Of a stretch of DNA of 64,000 bases, positions 51,312-59,458 are shown piece after piece. Position numbers and translations under genes: made by a program. Under the pieces are notes generated by a model that saw nothing but the letters and a program-made list of their open reading frames with translations, was not told the origin of the DNA and searched no databases. This stretch comes from RPQJ01 sp963707145 (GTDB lineage: Bacteria > Pseudomonadota > Gammaproteobacteria > Steroidobacterales > Steroidobacteraceae): positions 434,001-498,000 of the forward strand of contig CAVPOQ010000007.1 of NCBI GenBank assembly GCA_963707145.1. The letters run 5' to 3'. Numbering within the stretch: the stretch's first letter is position 1; the number at the start of each line of letters is the position of its first letter.

Positions 51312-52492
51312 ACACGCCGCCGCCCGAGGCGCGCGCCCGCGTGCAGGCCGCACTGTCGGCGCTGCGGGAAGGGCGGCACGCCGAGGCGCGGGCGCTGTTC
51401 GAGTCGGCCGTCGCCGGCGGCCAGACCGACGCAACCGTGCAGCTCGGGCTCGCCTACGCATGCGTTGGCTTGCGCGACGTGGCGGCGGCGGCTGCCGCCG
51501 TCGAGCGCACGCTGGCACTCGAGCCGCGCAACCTGCGTGCGCTGATCCTCAAGGCCGATCTCCTGTTGCGCGCCGGCGACGCGCGCAACGCGCTCGCCTT
51601 CTACCAGGCCGCGGTGCGCGGTGCGCAGGCCGTGCCGGCGACTCAGCCGCTGCCGCCGGACCTCGCGCGCGAGGTCGCGCGCGCCGAGGCGGCCTGCCGC
51701 CACGAGGCGGTACAGCTCGAGTCGACGCTGCGCGAGCGGTTGGCGTCGCACTCGCCGGGGGTCTCGTCCGCGCGCTTCGAGCAGTCGCTCGACGTCCTGT
51801 TCGGGCGCCGGCGGATCTACTTCCAGGAGCCGCGCCAGTACTACTTCCCGGAACTCCCCCAGGTGCAGTTCTACCCGCGCGAACGGTTCCCGTGGCTCGA
51901 CCGCGTCGAGGCGGCGACCGGCGGGATCCGCGAGGAGCTGCAGCAACTGCTCGCAGAGGAAGGCGCGTTCGCACCGTACGTTCGCAGCGTCCCGGGCCGG
52001 CCGCGCCCGCCCGAGAGCACGATGCTCGACAACCCCGACTGGAGCGCCTTCTACCTCTGGAAGGACGGGACCCTCGTGCCGGAGAACGCCGCGCGCTGCC
52101 CGTGCACGATCGCCGCCCTCGAGGGTGCGCCACTGAACCGCCTGCCGGCGCGATCGCCGTCGATCCTGTTCTCGCTGCTGCGGCCGCGCACGCGCATTCC
52201 GCCGCACAACGGGCTCGTCAACACGCGTCTGATCTGCCACCTGCCGCTGATCGTGCCGCCAGGCTGCGGCCTGCGGGTCGGCAACGAGACCCGGCCCTGG
52301 GTGGAAGGCCAGGCCTGGGTGTTCGACGACTCGATCGAACACGAGGCCTGGAACGACAGCGACCAGACGCGCGTGATCCTGCTGTTCGAGATCTGGCGGC
52401 CCGAGCTCGATCAGCGCGAGCGCGAACTGGTACAGGCGCTGTTCGCCTCGCTCGACGCGCAGTCGGGACAGAAGCCGGCGTGGGAAATCTAG
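51308..52492 (+). CDS. TPR-linked aspartyl/asparaginyl beta-hydroxylase (second copy)
   Basis: A 394-residue protein. GTG 51308 overlaps the ATP-grasp stop as GTGA, the pattern of the whole operon; ATG 51296 is an alternative. TPR-like helices fill residues 5-110. The AspH fold (about 150-380) keeps both iron-ligand histidines, in IPPHNGLVNTRLI and FDDSIEHEAWN, and the HLPLIVPPGC core shared with the copy at 28564-29844. The likely reaction is 2-oxoglutarate-dependent hydroxylation of a peptide or protein side chain. As last gene of the ATP-grasp operon, it may decorate the ligated product. Confidence 0.88.
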   Translation: MNTPPPEARARVQAALSALREGRHAEARALFESAVAGGQTDATVQLGLAYACVGLRDVAAAAAAVERTLALEPRNLRALILKADLLLRAGDARNALAFYQAAVRGAQAVPATQPLPPDLAREVARAEAACRHEAVQLESTLRERLASHSPGVSSARFEQSLDVLFGRRRIYFQEPRQYYFPELPQVQFYPRERFPWLDRVEAATGGIREELQQLLAEEGAFAPYVRSVPGRPRPPESTMLDNPDWSAFYLWKDGTLVPENAARCPCTIAALEGAPLNRLPARSPSILFSLLRPRTRIPPHNGLVNTRLICHLPLIVPPGCGLRVGNETRPWVEGQAWVFDDSIEHEAWNDSDQTRVILLFEIWRPELDQRERELVQALFASLDAQSGQKPAWEI

Positions 52493-52511
52493 GCCCGCCA
52501 GCGCGCGCGGC

Positions 52512-53165
52512 TCAGCAACGCTCTGCGACCGGCCCCCCTGCGGCGATCTCCTCGCGCGCGCCGCGGACCCAGTCGAGCAGGTGCGGGTCTTTCATCGCGT
52601 GCTCGAAGTACGCGCGCGCCGCGGGCGACAGCGGTGCGCCGTAGCTGTTGAAGCGCAGCACCACCGGTGCGTACATGGCGTCGGCGATCGAGTAGCGCTC
52701 GCCGAACAGCCACGGTCCGCCGGGGCCGCAGCGCGCGCGGCAGTCGCTCCAGATCGCATCCACGCGCGCCACGTCGGCGCGCCCCGCCTCGTCGAGCGGC
52801 ACGACGAGCCCGGTGTCCGCGGCGCGCATCGACCACTGAGCGCGCAGCGCGGCGAACCCTGCGTGCATCTCGGCGCTGACCGAGCGGGCGAGCGCGCGGT
52901 CGTCGGGATCGTCGGGCCAGGCCGCGCCCTCGACGCGCTCGTTCAGGTACTCGCAGATTGCGAGCGAGTCCCAGACCGGGAGCCCGCCGTCGAGCAGCAC
53001 GGGCACCCGGCGGGCCGGCGACCACCGGCCGATCTCCGCGCGGAACTGCGGCGTGTCGAGCGGCAGTGACAGTTCCTCGAACTCGATGCCGAGGTGGCGC
53101 AGCAGCATCCACGGCCGCAGCGACCAGGACGACAGCTGCTTGTCACCGATGACGAGCGTCAGCAC
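52512..53165 (-). CDS. Glutathione S-transferase family protein
   Basis: A 217-residue GST. The thioredoxin-like N-terminal domain starts LTLVIGDKQLSSWSLRPWMLLRHLGI, with Ser in the SSWSLRPW glutathione-activating position, and VPVLLDGGLPVWDSLAICEYL is the GSH-binding cis-Pro/Ser-rich segment. The helical C-terminal domain contains FGERYSIADAMYAPVVLRF. GTG 53165 has GAGGAG upstream; longer in-frame sequence upstream lacks similarity. It may act in detoxification. Confidence 0.92.
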   Translation of the reverse strand: MLTLVIGDKQLSSWSLRPWMLLRHLGIEFEELSLPLDTPQFRAEIGRWSPARRVPVLLDGGLPVWDSLAICEYLNERVEGAAWPDDPDDRALARSVSAEMHAGFAALRAQWSMRAADTGLVVPLDEAGRADVARVDAIWSDCRARCGPGGPWLFGERYSIADAMYAPVVLRFNSYGAPLSPAARAYFEHAMKDPHLLDWVRGAREEIAAGGPVAERC

Positions 53166-53199
53166 CGGGCACTCCTCGCGACGGCGCTGCGGCCGACGG

Positions 53200-53598
53200 T
53201 CAGAGGGTATGACCGATGTTCTGGTAGTGAGTTCGCTCGAAGCTCGTCTGGCAGTCGAAGCAGCGGGTCGCAAACGGCGTGGCACGCAGGCGCTCGATCT
53301 CGATCGGCAGCCCGCACTCGTCGCAGTGGCCGTAGCGCCCGTCCCCCATGCGCAGCATGGCGCCGTCGATCAGGCGCAGTTCCTGCAGGTCGCGGTCGAT
53401 CTCGGCGAGGTTGACGTCCACCATCAGGTCGGCGAAGGAGTCGTCCTCGAGGTCGCGCACCTGGTCCGCGATCATCGCGTACTGCTCGTGGTCGCTCTTG
53501 AGCAGCGTCTGGCGGATCTCCTCGCGCAGCTGGCTGGCGCGCGCGGTCATGCTCGAGCGGAGTTCGTCGAGCTGGTGGGCGTTCAGGCTGTGGCTCAT
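53200..53598 (-). CDS. DksA/TraR-type C4 zinc-finger protein
   Basis: A 132-residue protein with an N-terminal coiled-coil hairpin (about 8-75) and a C4 zinc finger (Cys92, Cys95, Cys113, Cys116; HCDECGLPIEIERLRA). It is shorter than housekeeping DksA and its coiled-coil tip lacks the D-x-x-D-x-A pattern as far as I can see, so it is a DksA-like paralogue. Such proteins bind the RNA polymerase secondary channel. ATG 53598 follows GGGAG. Confidence 0.9.
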   Translation of the reverse strand: MSHSLNAHQLDELRSSMTARASQLREEIRQTLLKSDHEQYAMIADQVRDLEDDSFADLMVDVNLAEIDRDLQELRLIDGAMLRMGDGRYGHCDECGLPIEIERLRATPFATRCFDCQTSFERTHYQNIGHTL

Positions 53599-53829
53599 CT
53601 CGCGGCTCCCTGCGGGACTCGTAGCCCGGGTCGTGGCGACCCGGGTGTCCCGCCCAAGGATTCCCCCGGCCACCTCGCGCACCAATACGGGAATGGCGCA
53701 GGCGGCCCTCGCAATCGCGGGCATCCGGCGGGGCACTCCTGGCGCTCCGGGATGTCATAATTGCACTGCAACATTAACGGAATCCGCCGGGCCGGCTGGA
53801 CTGCCGGACGGCCAATTGCGAGGAGAGGC

Positions 53830-54243
53830 ATGATGGAAGACAAGGGAAGCAAGGGTGGGCGCACTCGCGGGACGGCCGAGAAGCCCCCCGCGGCAGCGGC
53901 TTCCAGGGGTACGGTGGCCGCCAAGCCGGCCGCTGCGGCCAAGCCCGCGGCGCCGAAGAAGGCCGTCGCCCCAGGCAAGCCGCCTGCGACGCCCGTCGCG
54001 ACACCGACCCCGGCACCGACAGCGACACCGGCACGGGCCCCGGCAGCGGTGCGGGCCACTGGCCCGGATCGCGCGGAGCTGGTGCGGATGACGGCGTATT
54101 TCCGCGCCGAGCGCCGCGGGTTCGCGCCCGGCTACGAGGTCGAGGACTGGCTGGCGGCCGAGGCGGAGGTGACCGGGAAGGCCGCAACCGCTGCGGCGTC
54201 CGCCTCCGGCAAGGCTCCGGCGCGCAAGCCCTCCGCCGGCTGA
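53830..54243 (+). CDS. DUF2934 protein with long Ala/Pro/Lys-rich N terminus
   Basis: A 137-residue protein. Residues 10-90 are low-complexity Ala, Pro, Lys and Thr (histone-H1-like composition). Residues 95-125 hold the DUF2934 helix pair (ELVRMTAYFRAERRGF, then YEVEDWLAAEAEV). Another Ala/Lys stretch ends the protein. ATG 53830 follows AGGAGAGG. DUF2934 has no known function; the basic tail could contact nucleic acid, but this is inference. Confidence 0.85.
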   Translation: MMEDKGSKGGRTRGTAEKPPAAAASRGTVAAKPAAAAKPAAPKKAVAPGKPPATPVATPTPAPTATPARAPAAVRATGPDRAELVRMTAYFRAERRGFAPGYEVEDWLAAEAEVTGKAATAAASASGKAPARKPSAG

Positions 54244-54253
54244 CCGCAGACGC

Positions 54254-54790
54254 TCACTCCGGCGCCGTGGCGGCGTCGGAGGGCAGCAGGGCATCCGCAA
54301 ACCCGAAATCGCGCAGGTCGCGGATCCGCATCGGGTAGAGGATGCCGTCGAGGTGGTCCACCTCGTGCTGGACCACGCGGGCGTGGAAGCCCTCCACGGT
54401 CCGGTCGATCGGATTTCCGTCCAGGTCGCGGCCGCGGTAGCGGAGGCGGCGGAAACGGGGCACAAGGCCCCGCAGGCCCGGAACCGAGAGGCAGCCCTCC
54501 CAGCCGTCATCCGTCTCCTCGCCGAGCGGCTCGAGCACCGGGTTCACGAGCACGGTATAGGGCACGTCCTCGGCGTCCGGATAGCGCGGGTTGCCGCAGA
54601 CCTCGAAGATCACCACCCGCAACGGCACGCCGATCTGCGGCGCGGCGAGTCCCGCGCCGTCGAGGGCGCGCATGGTGTCGTCCATGTCAGCGACCAGCTC
54701 GCGCAGCTCGCGCGTGCCGAAGGCGCTCACGGATGCCGCCACCTCGCGCAGCAGCGGATGTCCCATGCGGAGCACCGGTCGGACGGCCAC
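54254..54790 (-). CDS. def: Peptide deformylase
   Basis: A 178-residue metalloenzyme removing the formyl group from nascent proteins. All three motifs are present: GAGLAAPQIG (45-54), EGCLSVPG (Cys100) and QHEVDHLDG (His142, Glu143, His146). Slightly acidic insertions suggest a secondary copy, but the catalytic set is complete. GTG 54790 is the start, nine bases after the DUF1330 stop, so the two form a small operon. No fmt or topA-smf genes, common housekeeping neighbours, are here. Confidence 0.95.
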   Translation of the reverse strand: MAVRPVLRMGHPLLREVAASVSAFGTRELRELVADMDDTMRALDGAGLAAPQIGVPLRVVIFEVCGNPRYPDAEDVPYTVLVNPVLEPLGEETDDGWEGCLSVPGLRGLVPRFRRLRYRGRDLDGNPIDRTVEGFHARVVQHEVDHLDGILYPMRIRDLRDFGFADALLPSDAATAPE

Positions 54791-54799
54791 GGCGGTGTC

Positions 54800-55129
54800 T
54801 CAGCCCACGCCCGGCAGGCCGTCGAGGATCGTGACGAAGAACGATCCCTTGCCCTCGCGCAGGCGCTTCGCCGCCGCGTACTCCGGCGAGTCCCAGAAGG
54901 CGCGGGCCGCGGCGCGCGAGGGGAAGCGAGCCAGCACCACGCTGCGGTGCTCGGGCGCGCCTTCCGCCACCTCGACCTGTGGCGCCGGCACCAGCGCGAG
55001 GTACTCGCCGCCGAACTTGCGGTAGATGGGCGGCAGGGCCGCGCTGTAGGCCTTGAATCCTTCCCGGTCGCTCACGCGTCCCTGCACCAGCAGGTAGGCG
55101 GGGCGATCATCGCTTCGCTCGGCGTGCAT
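54800..55129 (-). CDS. DUF1330 domain-containing protein
   Basis: A 109-residue dimeric alpha-beta-barrel (ferredoxin-like) protein. AYLLVQGRVSDREGFKAYSAALPPIYRKFGGEYLA and VVLARFPSRAAARAFWDSPEY are the DUF1330 pattern. ATG 55129 is favoured by the seven-base spacing from AGGAG; GTG 55132 is in frame just before it. Function is unknown. Confidence 0.9.
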   Translation of the reverse strand: MHAERSDDRPAYLLVQGRVSDREGFKAYSAALPPIYRKFGGEYLALVPAPQVEVAEGAPEHRSVVLARFPSRAAARAFWDSPEYAAAKRLREGKGSFFVTILDGLPGVG

Positions 55130-55248
55130 CACGTGGCTCCTCGGCCCCGGGACTGGACCTGCGAGGTTAGTCGAAGCCGTCGGGTTGACAAGTACCGGAG
55201 CCGCGCGTAGCTAGGTCAGCCGGATTTGAAGCGGGTCGAGGAGCGGTC

Positions 55249-55551
55249 ATGGACCATGGGCTGCGCTGCTGGAAGTGCGGGGAAACGCTGGCCGACTACA
55301 CGCTGCCGCTGCGGCGCATCGAGGAATGCCGGGCCTGCGGCGCGGAGCTGTACGTGTGCCGCATGTGCGAGTTCCACGACACCTCGAAGGCCAAGCACTG
55401 CCGCGAGCCGATCGCCGAGGAAGTGAAGGACAAGACCCGCGCCAACTTCTGCGACTATTTCCGCCCGACGCCCTCGGCCTGGCAGCCGGCGCAGCGCTCG
55501 GCCGCCGAGCAGGCCCGGGCGCAGCTCGAGGCCCTGTTCGGCAGGAAATAA
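55249..55551 (+). CDS. Small Cys-rich (zinc-ribbon-like) protein
   Basis: A 100-residue protein with seven to eight Cys in an ordered pattern: CWKCG near residue 7, CRACG at about 28, CRMCEFHD at about 37, then single Cys at about 51 and 68. This looks like two stacked zinc ribbons. The C terminus is helical (AAEQARAQLEALFGRK). ATG 55249 follows GAGGAG. I recognise it as a conserved proteobacterial hypothetical type only. Confidence 0.82.
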   Translation: MDHGLRCWKCGETLADYTLPLRRIEECRACGAELYVCRMCEFHDTSKAKHCREPIAEEVKDKTRANFCDYFRPTPSAWQPAQRSAAEQARAQLEALFGRK

Positions 55552-55668
55552 GGCCGGCCCGACGCTTGCGATCCCCTTGCGATCCCGTGGAGTCCAACTT
55601 GAAGCACGCGATGACGAATTCCGCGATAGCCGCTTGCGCAGTGCTCGGCCTGGACTGAGCCGCGACCC

Positions 55669-56544
55669 GTGCGCAGGCTGCTGCGGGTGATCGAGGGACG
55701 GCCGCGCGATCTCGGCGGCTTCAGCGTGCGCCGCGTGCTGCCCACGGGCGGGATGTCGACCGTCGGCCCGTTCATCTTCTTCGACCACATGGGCCCGGCG
55801 GTGTTCGCGCCGGGTGCCGGCGTGGACGTGCGTCCGCACCCGCACATCGGCCTCGCGACGGTCACGTACCTCTTCGAGGGCGAGTTCGTGCATCGCGACA
55901 GCCTGGGCAGCGCCCAGCGCATCCGTCCCGGCGACGTCAACTGGATGGTGGCCGGCCGCGGCATCGCGCATTCGGAACGCACGCCGCCGGAGATGCGTGC
56001 GACACCGGGCGGCGCCGCGATCCACGGCATCCAGACCTGGATCGCGCTGCCACGCGAGCACGAGGAAGCCGCCCCCGCCTTCGAGCACCATCCTGCCGCG
56101 ACGCTGCCGGAGATGCAGCGCCCGGGAGTGCGCATGCGCCTGATTGCGGGGGCGGCCTACGGCGAGCGGGCACCGGCCTCCGTGTTTTCACCGATGTTCT
56201 ACCTGGCAGCCGAGCTGGAGGCCGGGGCCGAGCTTGCGCTGCCGGAGGAACACGCCCAACGGGCAGCGTACGTCGTGGACGGAGAGATCGAGGCCGCAGG
56301 CGCGCGCTGCGCCGTCGGTCGCATGCCCGTCTTCGACGGCGAAGGACCCGCGACCGTCCATGCGCTCACGCCGGCCCGGGTGATGCTGCTCGGCGGCGCG
56401 CCGCTCGACGGTCCACGCCACATCTGGTGGAACTTCGTCTCGAGCAGCCTCGAGCGCATCGAGCGCGCGAAGGCCGACTGGCGCGAGCAGCGCTTCGCCG
56501 CGGTGCCGGGCGACGACGAGCGCATGCCTCTGCCGGAGCGCTAG
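55669..56544 (+). CDS. Pirin family protein
   Basis: A 291-residue bicupin. The N-terminal cupin has the pirin iron motif region PHPHIGLATVTYLFEGEFVHRDSLG (with two His and a later Glu/His) and MVAGRGIAHSE. The C-terminal cupin is weaker (AAYVVDGEIEAAG). Residues FIFFDHMGP are diagnostic. Bacterial pirins act as quercetinase-like dioxygenases or regulators; the role here is unknown. GTG 55669 is the only start near the conserved N terminus and lacks a clear ribosome site. Confidence 0.92.
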   Translation: MRRLLRVIEGRPRDLGGFSVRRVLPTGGMSTVGPFIFFDHMGPAVFAPGAGVDVRPHPHIGLATVTYLFEGEFVHRDSLGSAQRIRPGDVNWMVAGRGIAHSERTPPEMRATPGGAAIHGIQTWIALPREHEEAAPAFEHHPAATLPEMQRPGVRMRLIAGAAYGERAPASVFSPMFYLAAELEAGAELALPEEHAQRAAYVVDGEIEAAGARCAVGRMPVFDGEGPATVHALTPARVMLLGGAPLDGPRHIWWNFVSSSLERIERAKADWREQRFAAVPGDDERMPLPER

Positions 56545-56560
56545 GCCGGCCGCGGACGCC

Positions 56561-57349
56561 TCACCGCAGTTGCGTGGCGCAACCCCGGTAGGTCATGCCG
56601 CCGTACTGCACGACCATCCGATGGTCGAATCCGGCGCCCGACATGTCGTCCGCGCAGGCCTGCCTCACCACCGTGACCTCGATGCGGTCCGCGCCGTCCC
56701 CGGCGACGTAGACGAGCGCGCCGGCCTCGTCGCCGGTGCGCTCCGTGGCGGTGTCGAATTCGTGGCGCTCCTGCCCGTACTCTCCCGTGTAGACGATGCG
56801 CTGGCCGGGACCGATCTCGAGCGTCCAGCCGGGCTCGTTGCCGCTGCCCCTGTAGCGCACGCCGCGCGCGCGGGCATCGGCGAGCAGCGACTCGGCCCGG
56901 GCCTCGCGGCAGTTGACCGGTGCGCTGCCCTGGCGCTCGAAGGTCGCCGTGGCGCCCTTGGTCCAGAACGTGAGCGAGCCGTCGGAGTACTTCGCACCCG
57001 ACGCGCTAATCACCTGGGGCAGCTTGCGCGCGCCCTCGTGCATCTCGAGGGTGATCGCGGCCTCGCGGTACAGGTTCTTCATGCGCAGCTTGAGTCCGCC
57101 GTCGCAGTCCCAGACGTACGCGCGCAGCACGCCTTCGGGCGGCGGCACGTCGCCGGAGGGCGCGGCCGGCGTCGGGGTCGGCGCCTCGGATTCAGCGACG
57201 GGAGGTGCGGCGCGCGCCGACGGTGGCGGCGGCTGTGCCTCGTTCACGGGCGCTGCGGCGTCCCCAGGGCCACGCTGGCAACTGGTCAGCGTGGGCAGGG
57301 CAGCAAGCAACAGCGCGGCGGACAGGACCGCAGTGGCGGACGTGCGCAT
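56561..57349 (-). CDS. Lipoprotein: MliC (lysozyme inhibitor)-like domain plus COG3650-like domain
   Basis: A 262-residue lipoprotein with lipobox LTSC at about residues 21-24 and a Pro/Ala linker. Residues about 75-150 match MliC (YVWDCDGGLKLRMK, QVISASGAKYSDGSLTFWTKGATATF), with the conserved Cys pair. Residues about 160-260 match the COG3650 domain (YRGSGNEPGWTLEIGPGQRIVYTGEYG, GMTYRGCATQLR). MliC proteins block C-type lysozyme by inserting a Ser/Lys-containing loop (SASGAKY). The fusion suggests a surface defence protein. ATG 57349 follows GGAG. Confidence 0.88.
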   Translation of the reverse strand: MRTSATAVLSAALLLAALPTLTSCQRGPGDAAAPVNEAQPPPPSARAAPPVAESEAPTPTPAAPSGDVPPPEGVLRAYVWDCDGGLKLRMKNLYREAAITLEMHEGARKLPQVISASGAKYSDGSLTFWTKGATATFERQGSAPVNCREARAESLLADARARGVRYRGSGNEPGWTLEIGPGQRIVYTGEYGQERHEFDTATERTGDEAGALVYVAGDGADRIEVTVVRQACADDMSGAGFDHRMVVQYGGMTYRGCATQLR

Positions 57350-57455
57350 GAACGGACTCCAGGACGGACGCGGCGACGCGCGATTCTATCGCAGCCCTGC
57401 CGCAGCCCTGCGGCCGCAGCGCCCCCGTCGGACGGCGCGGCAGCGTGGCGTGCGC

Positions 57456-58034
57456 TCAGCAGCGCCCGGCGCGCAGCCGGCTCTTGAGGTCACGCCAGCG
57501 GTCCCAGAGCCTGGCCGCTTCCCGGGAGGAATAGCCCGAGCGCATGCGGTCGTCGAGTTCGTCGAGTTGCCGGCGCAACGCGGCGCAACGCGGTTCTGCC
57601 GTGCCCGCGGATTCCCGCTGGCCATCGGGCTGGACTCTCGGGCGCGTGCTTGCGTGGGGAACCGGCGCGGCCGTGCGGGTCGCCTGGCCGGACGCCGGCA
57701 ACTCGACGTTCACCGCGCGGCGCTGCGCGGCGGCGCCGCAGGGACGGTCGGAGAAGACCGGCGTGCCGGCGTCGTCGCAGACGAATACCGCCCGCTGGCG
57801 GCGGGAGCGCGTGCCGGCGGGCGGAGCCACGCCCGGAGCGGCGGTATCCGCAGCAACGGCTGGCCCGGCCTGCGCGTCGGCGGCGCCGCCGTCTGGTGGG
57901 CGAACGGCACCGGTCGTGGCCGCCGCGATGAATGCCAGCAGTCCGATGGCACTGCGCAGCAGCAGCAGCCGCGGGACGGGCGCCGGTGCGTGGCGCCGTC
58001 GGGCGCCGATGTCGAGGCGATTGATTGCGGCCAT
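57456..58034 (-). CDS. Membrane-anchored protein with DUF4124-like motif
   Basis: A 192-residue protein. One membrane segment or signal at about residues 23-42 (LLLLRSAIGLLAFIAAATTGAV) is followed by a Pro/Ala linker. A DUF4124-like stretch (VFVCDDAGTPVFSDRPCG, two Cys) and a C-terminal helical part with paired Cys (PRCAALRRQLDELDDRMRSG ... LRAGRC) complete it. DUF4124 proteins are small secreted proteins of unknown role. ATG 58034 is the start. Confidence 0.78.
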   Translation of the reverse strand: MAAINRLDIGARRRHAPAPVPRLLLLRSAIGLLAFIAAATTGAVRPPDGGAADAQAGPAVAADTAAPGVAPPAGTRSRRQRAVFVCDDAGTPVFSDRPCGAAAQRRAVNVELPASGQATRTAAPVPHASTRPRVQPDGQRESAGTAEPRCAALRRQLDELDDRMRSGYSSREAARLWDRWRDLKSRLRAGRC

Positions 58035-58146
58035 GCCCGACCCTCCGTGGCGGATGCGGGCACAGCTTGTGACATGTCGCCGCGGCTCGCACCGCGGATT
58101 CCTGCCGGCTTCGCGCAGTATTGGCGGACCGCCGGGCGGCGGACGG

Positions 58147-58737
58147 TCAGCGCGACTCGGTTCCGGCGGCAGGCCCGAGCAGCTGGTTCAACTCGACGTA
58201 GTAGCCGTCGGGGTCCCACACGATGCTGACACGCACCGAGATCTGTCCCTTGCCGTCCGGCGACGGATAGGTCGTGAGCTGCGGCTCGCTCGCGACGCGC
58301 ACGCCGGGCGTGGAGCGCACGCGCTCGAAGCGCTGATCGAGGTCCGCGGCGTTGACGACCAGGATCACTTCGCCAATGCCGGGCCGCTCGGCCGCGTTCG
58401 GCGGCTCCGGCAGCGCAGGGGAGAGGTACTGCAGCAGCCCGATGACGCCCACGAAGTCGTCGTTCGCGCGCAGCAGCGCGAGCCGCATCCGGCGATCCGT
58501 GCCGGACGGAGCGTCGGGCAGCGGCGGCCGCGTGATGACCTGGTCGTAGACCAGTTTCAGCCCGAGCGCATCGCGATAGAACGCCAGCGCGCGATCCACG
58601 TCGCGCACGATCAGCGTGGTGCGACGCACGTCCACCGGGCCACGCTGCGCCTCGGGCACTGGCGCGGCTGTCGCGAGACCGGGCGCGATCGCCTCCATCG
58701 CGAGGCCCAGCGCGAGCGCGATCGTGGCGCGTCTCAC
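58147..58737 (-). CDS. Secreted VOC (glyoxalase/bleomycin-resistance) family protein
   Basis: A 196-residue protein. GTG 58737 overlaps the upstream stop as GTGA and begins a signal peptide (VRRATIALALGLAMEAIAPGLATA). The VOC domain starts RRTTLIVRDVDRALAFYRDALGLKLVYD and ends VSIVWDPDGYYVELNQLLG, where Glu in YVELN is the usual metal ligand. The first ligand position is not His here, so metal binding is uncertain. Export of a VOC protein is uncommon. Confidence 0.87.
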   Translation of the reverse strand: MRRATIALALGLAMEAIAPGLATAAPVPEAQRGPVDVRRTTLIVRDVDRALAFYRDALGLKLVYDQVITRPPLPDAPSGTDRRMRLALLRANDDFVGVIGLLQYLSPALPEPPNAAERPGIGEVILVVNAADLDQRFERVRSTPGVRVASEPQLTTYPSPDGKGQISVRVSIVWDPDGYYVELNQLLGPAAGTESR

Positions 58738-59036
58738 GCGCGGCCTGCGTTCGCGTCGGTCGGTGAGTGGAAGTACTGGCTGTCCTCCGAGAACTGCTCG
58801 ATCAGGCGGCGCAGTTCGCCGGTGCGGCCCTCGGCCGTGCTGATCGGCAGGCATTCCTCGCAGCGCGGATCACCGCAGGGCTGTCGCGAGTACAGCCAGT
58901 ACTGCACGGCGCCCGCCAGCAGGCCGTCGGCGATGTCCCAGAGGTCGGCCTTCTCGTCCTGGTCGGCGATCTGGTTGCCGAGCTCGACGGCCTTGTCGAA
59001 GGCCTCGTCGAACGGCAGGGCTTGCTCGTCGCTCAT
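58734..59036 (-). CDS. Small conserved acidic protein with Cys cluster, unknown function
   Basis: A 100-residue acidic protein (MSDEQALPFDEAFDKAVEL) with helical N-terminal two-thirds (QIADQDEKADLWDIADGLLAGAVQYWLYSRQP) and a C-x4-C-x2-C cluster in PCGDPRCEECLPI. It is coupled to the VOC gene by overlap and follows the DUF4404 gene. I do not recognise a named family. Confidence 0.78.
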   Translation of the reverse strand: MSDEQALPFDEAFDKAVELGNQIADQDEKADLWDIADGLLAGAVQYWLYSRQPCGDPRCEECLPISTAEGRTGELRRLIEQFSEDSQYFHSPTDANAGRA

Positions 59037-59082
59037 GGTCGTGCGCCCCGGGGTGAGTGGGTCGGACGGGATCGGCGCGCGA

Positions 59083-59313
59083 TCAGATGCCGGCCTTGCC
59101 CAGCGCGTCGAGCACGGCGCGGATCGCACCGGCCACGCCCGGGTGGCCGGCCTCGAGCCGCACCGCGGCGCCCTCCAGCGCGTCACCGTGCCCGAGCACG
59201 CGGCGTATGTCCTCGAGCGCCGATTGCAGCTGGACTCGATCCTCGGGGCCGAGTTGTTCGGCCTGCGAGAGTGCCTCGTGGAGATCGCTCAATGTCCGCT
59301 TGAGATCGCTCAT
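59083..59313 (-). CDS. DUF4404 family protein
   Basis: A 76-residue helical protein. MSDLKRTLSDLHEALSQAEQL, then LQSALEDIRRVLGHG and a C-terminal helix AGAIRAVLDALGKAGI, match DUF4404. Function is unknown. It is the first gene of a three-gene minus-strand unit with the acidic protein and VOC protein. Confidence 0.85.
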   Translation of the reverse strand: MSDLKRTLSDLHEALSQAEQLGPEDRVQLQSALEDIRRVLGHGDALEGAAVRLEAGHPGVAGAIRAVLDALGKAGI

Positions 59314-59458
59314 GGTCGTCCCGGTCGCGAAGGGCGCGGTTCACAGTCTAGCAGCCGCGCCGCCCGGGGCGGCACGGCGCGCTTGGCCGCTGGGTTAGAC
59401 TCGCGTGCAGGCGCCGGGATTCCCCCGGGCGCGCGACGCTTCTGGAAGAGGATCCCGC

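Noticed and set aside
53880..54060. Repetitive Ala/Pro/Thr coding stretch as a possible CRISPR-like or minisatellite repeat
   Set aside because: No repeat unit of constant length is present; it is low-complexity coding sequence of the DUF2934 protein.
55603..55658. Short frame ending just before pirin as a leader peptide
   Set aside because: No ribosome site and no His, Trp or other regulatory codon run; nothing supports translation.
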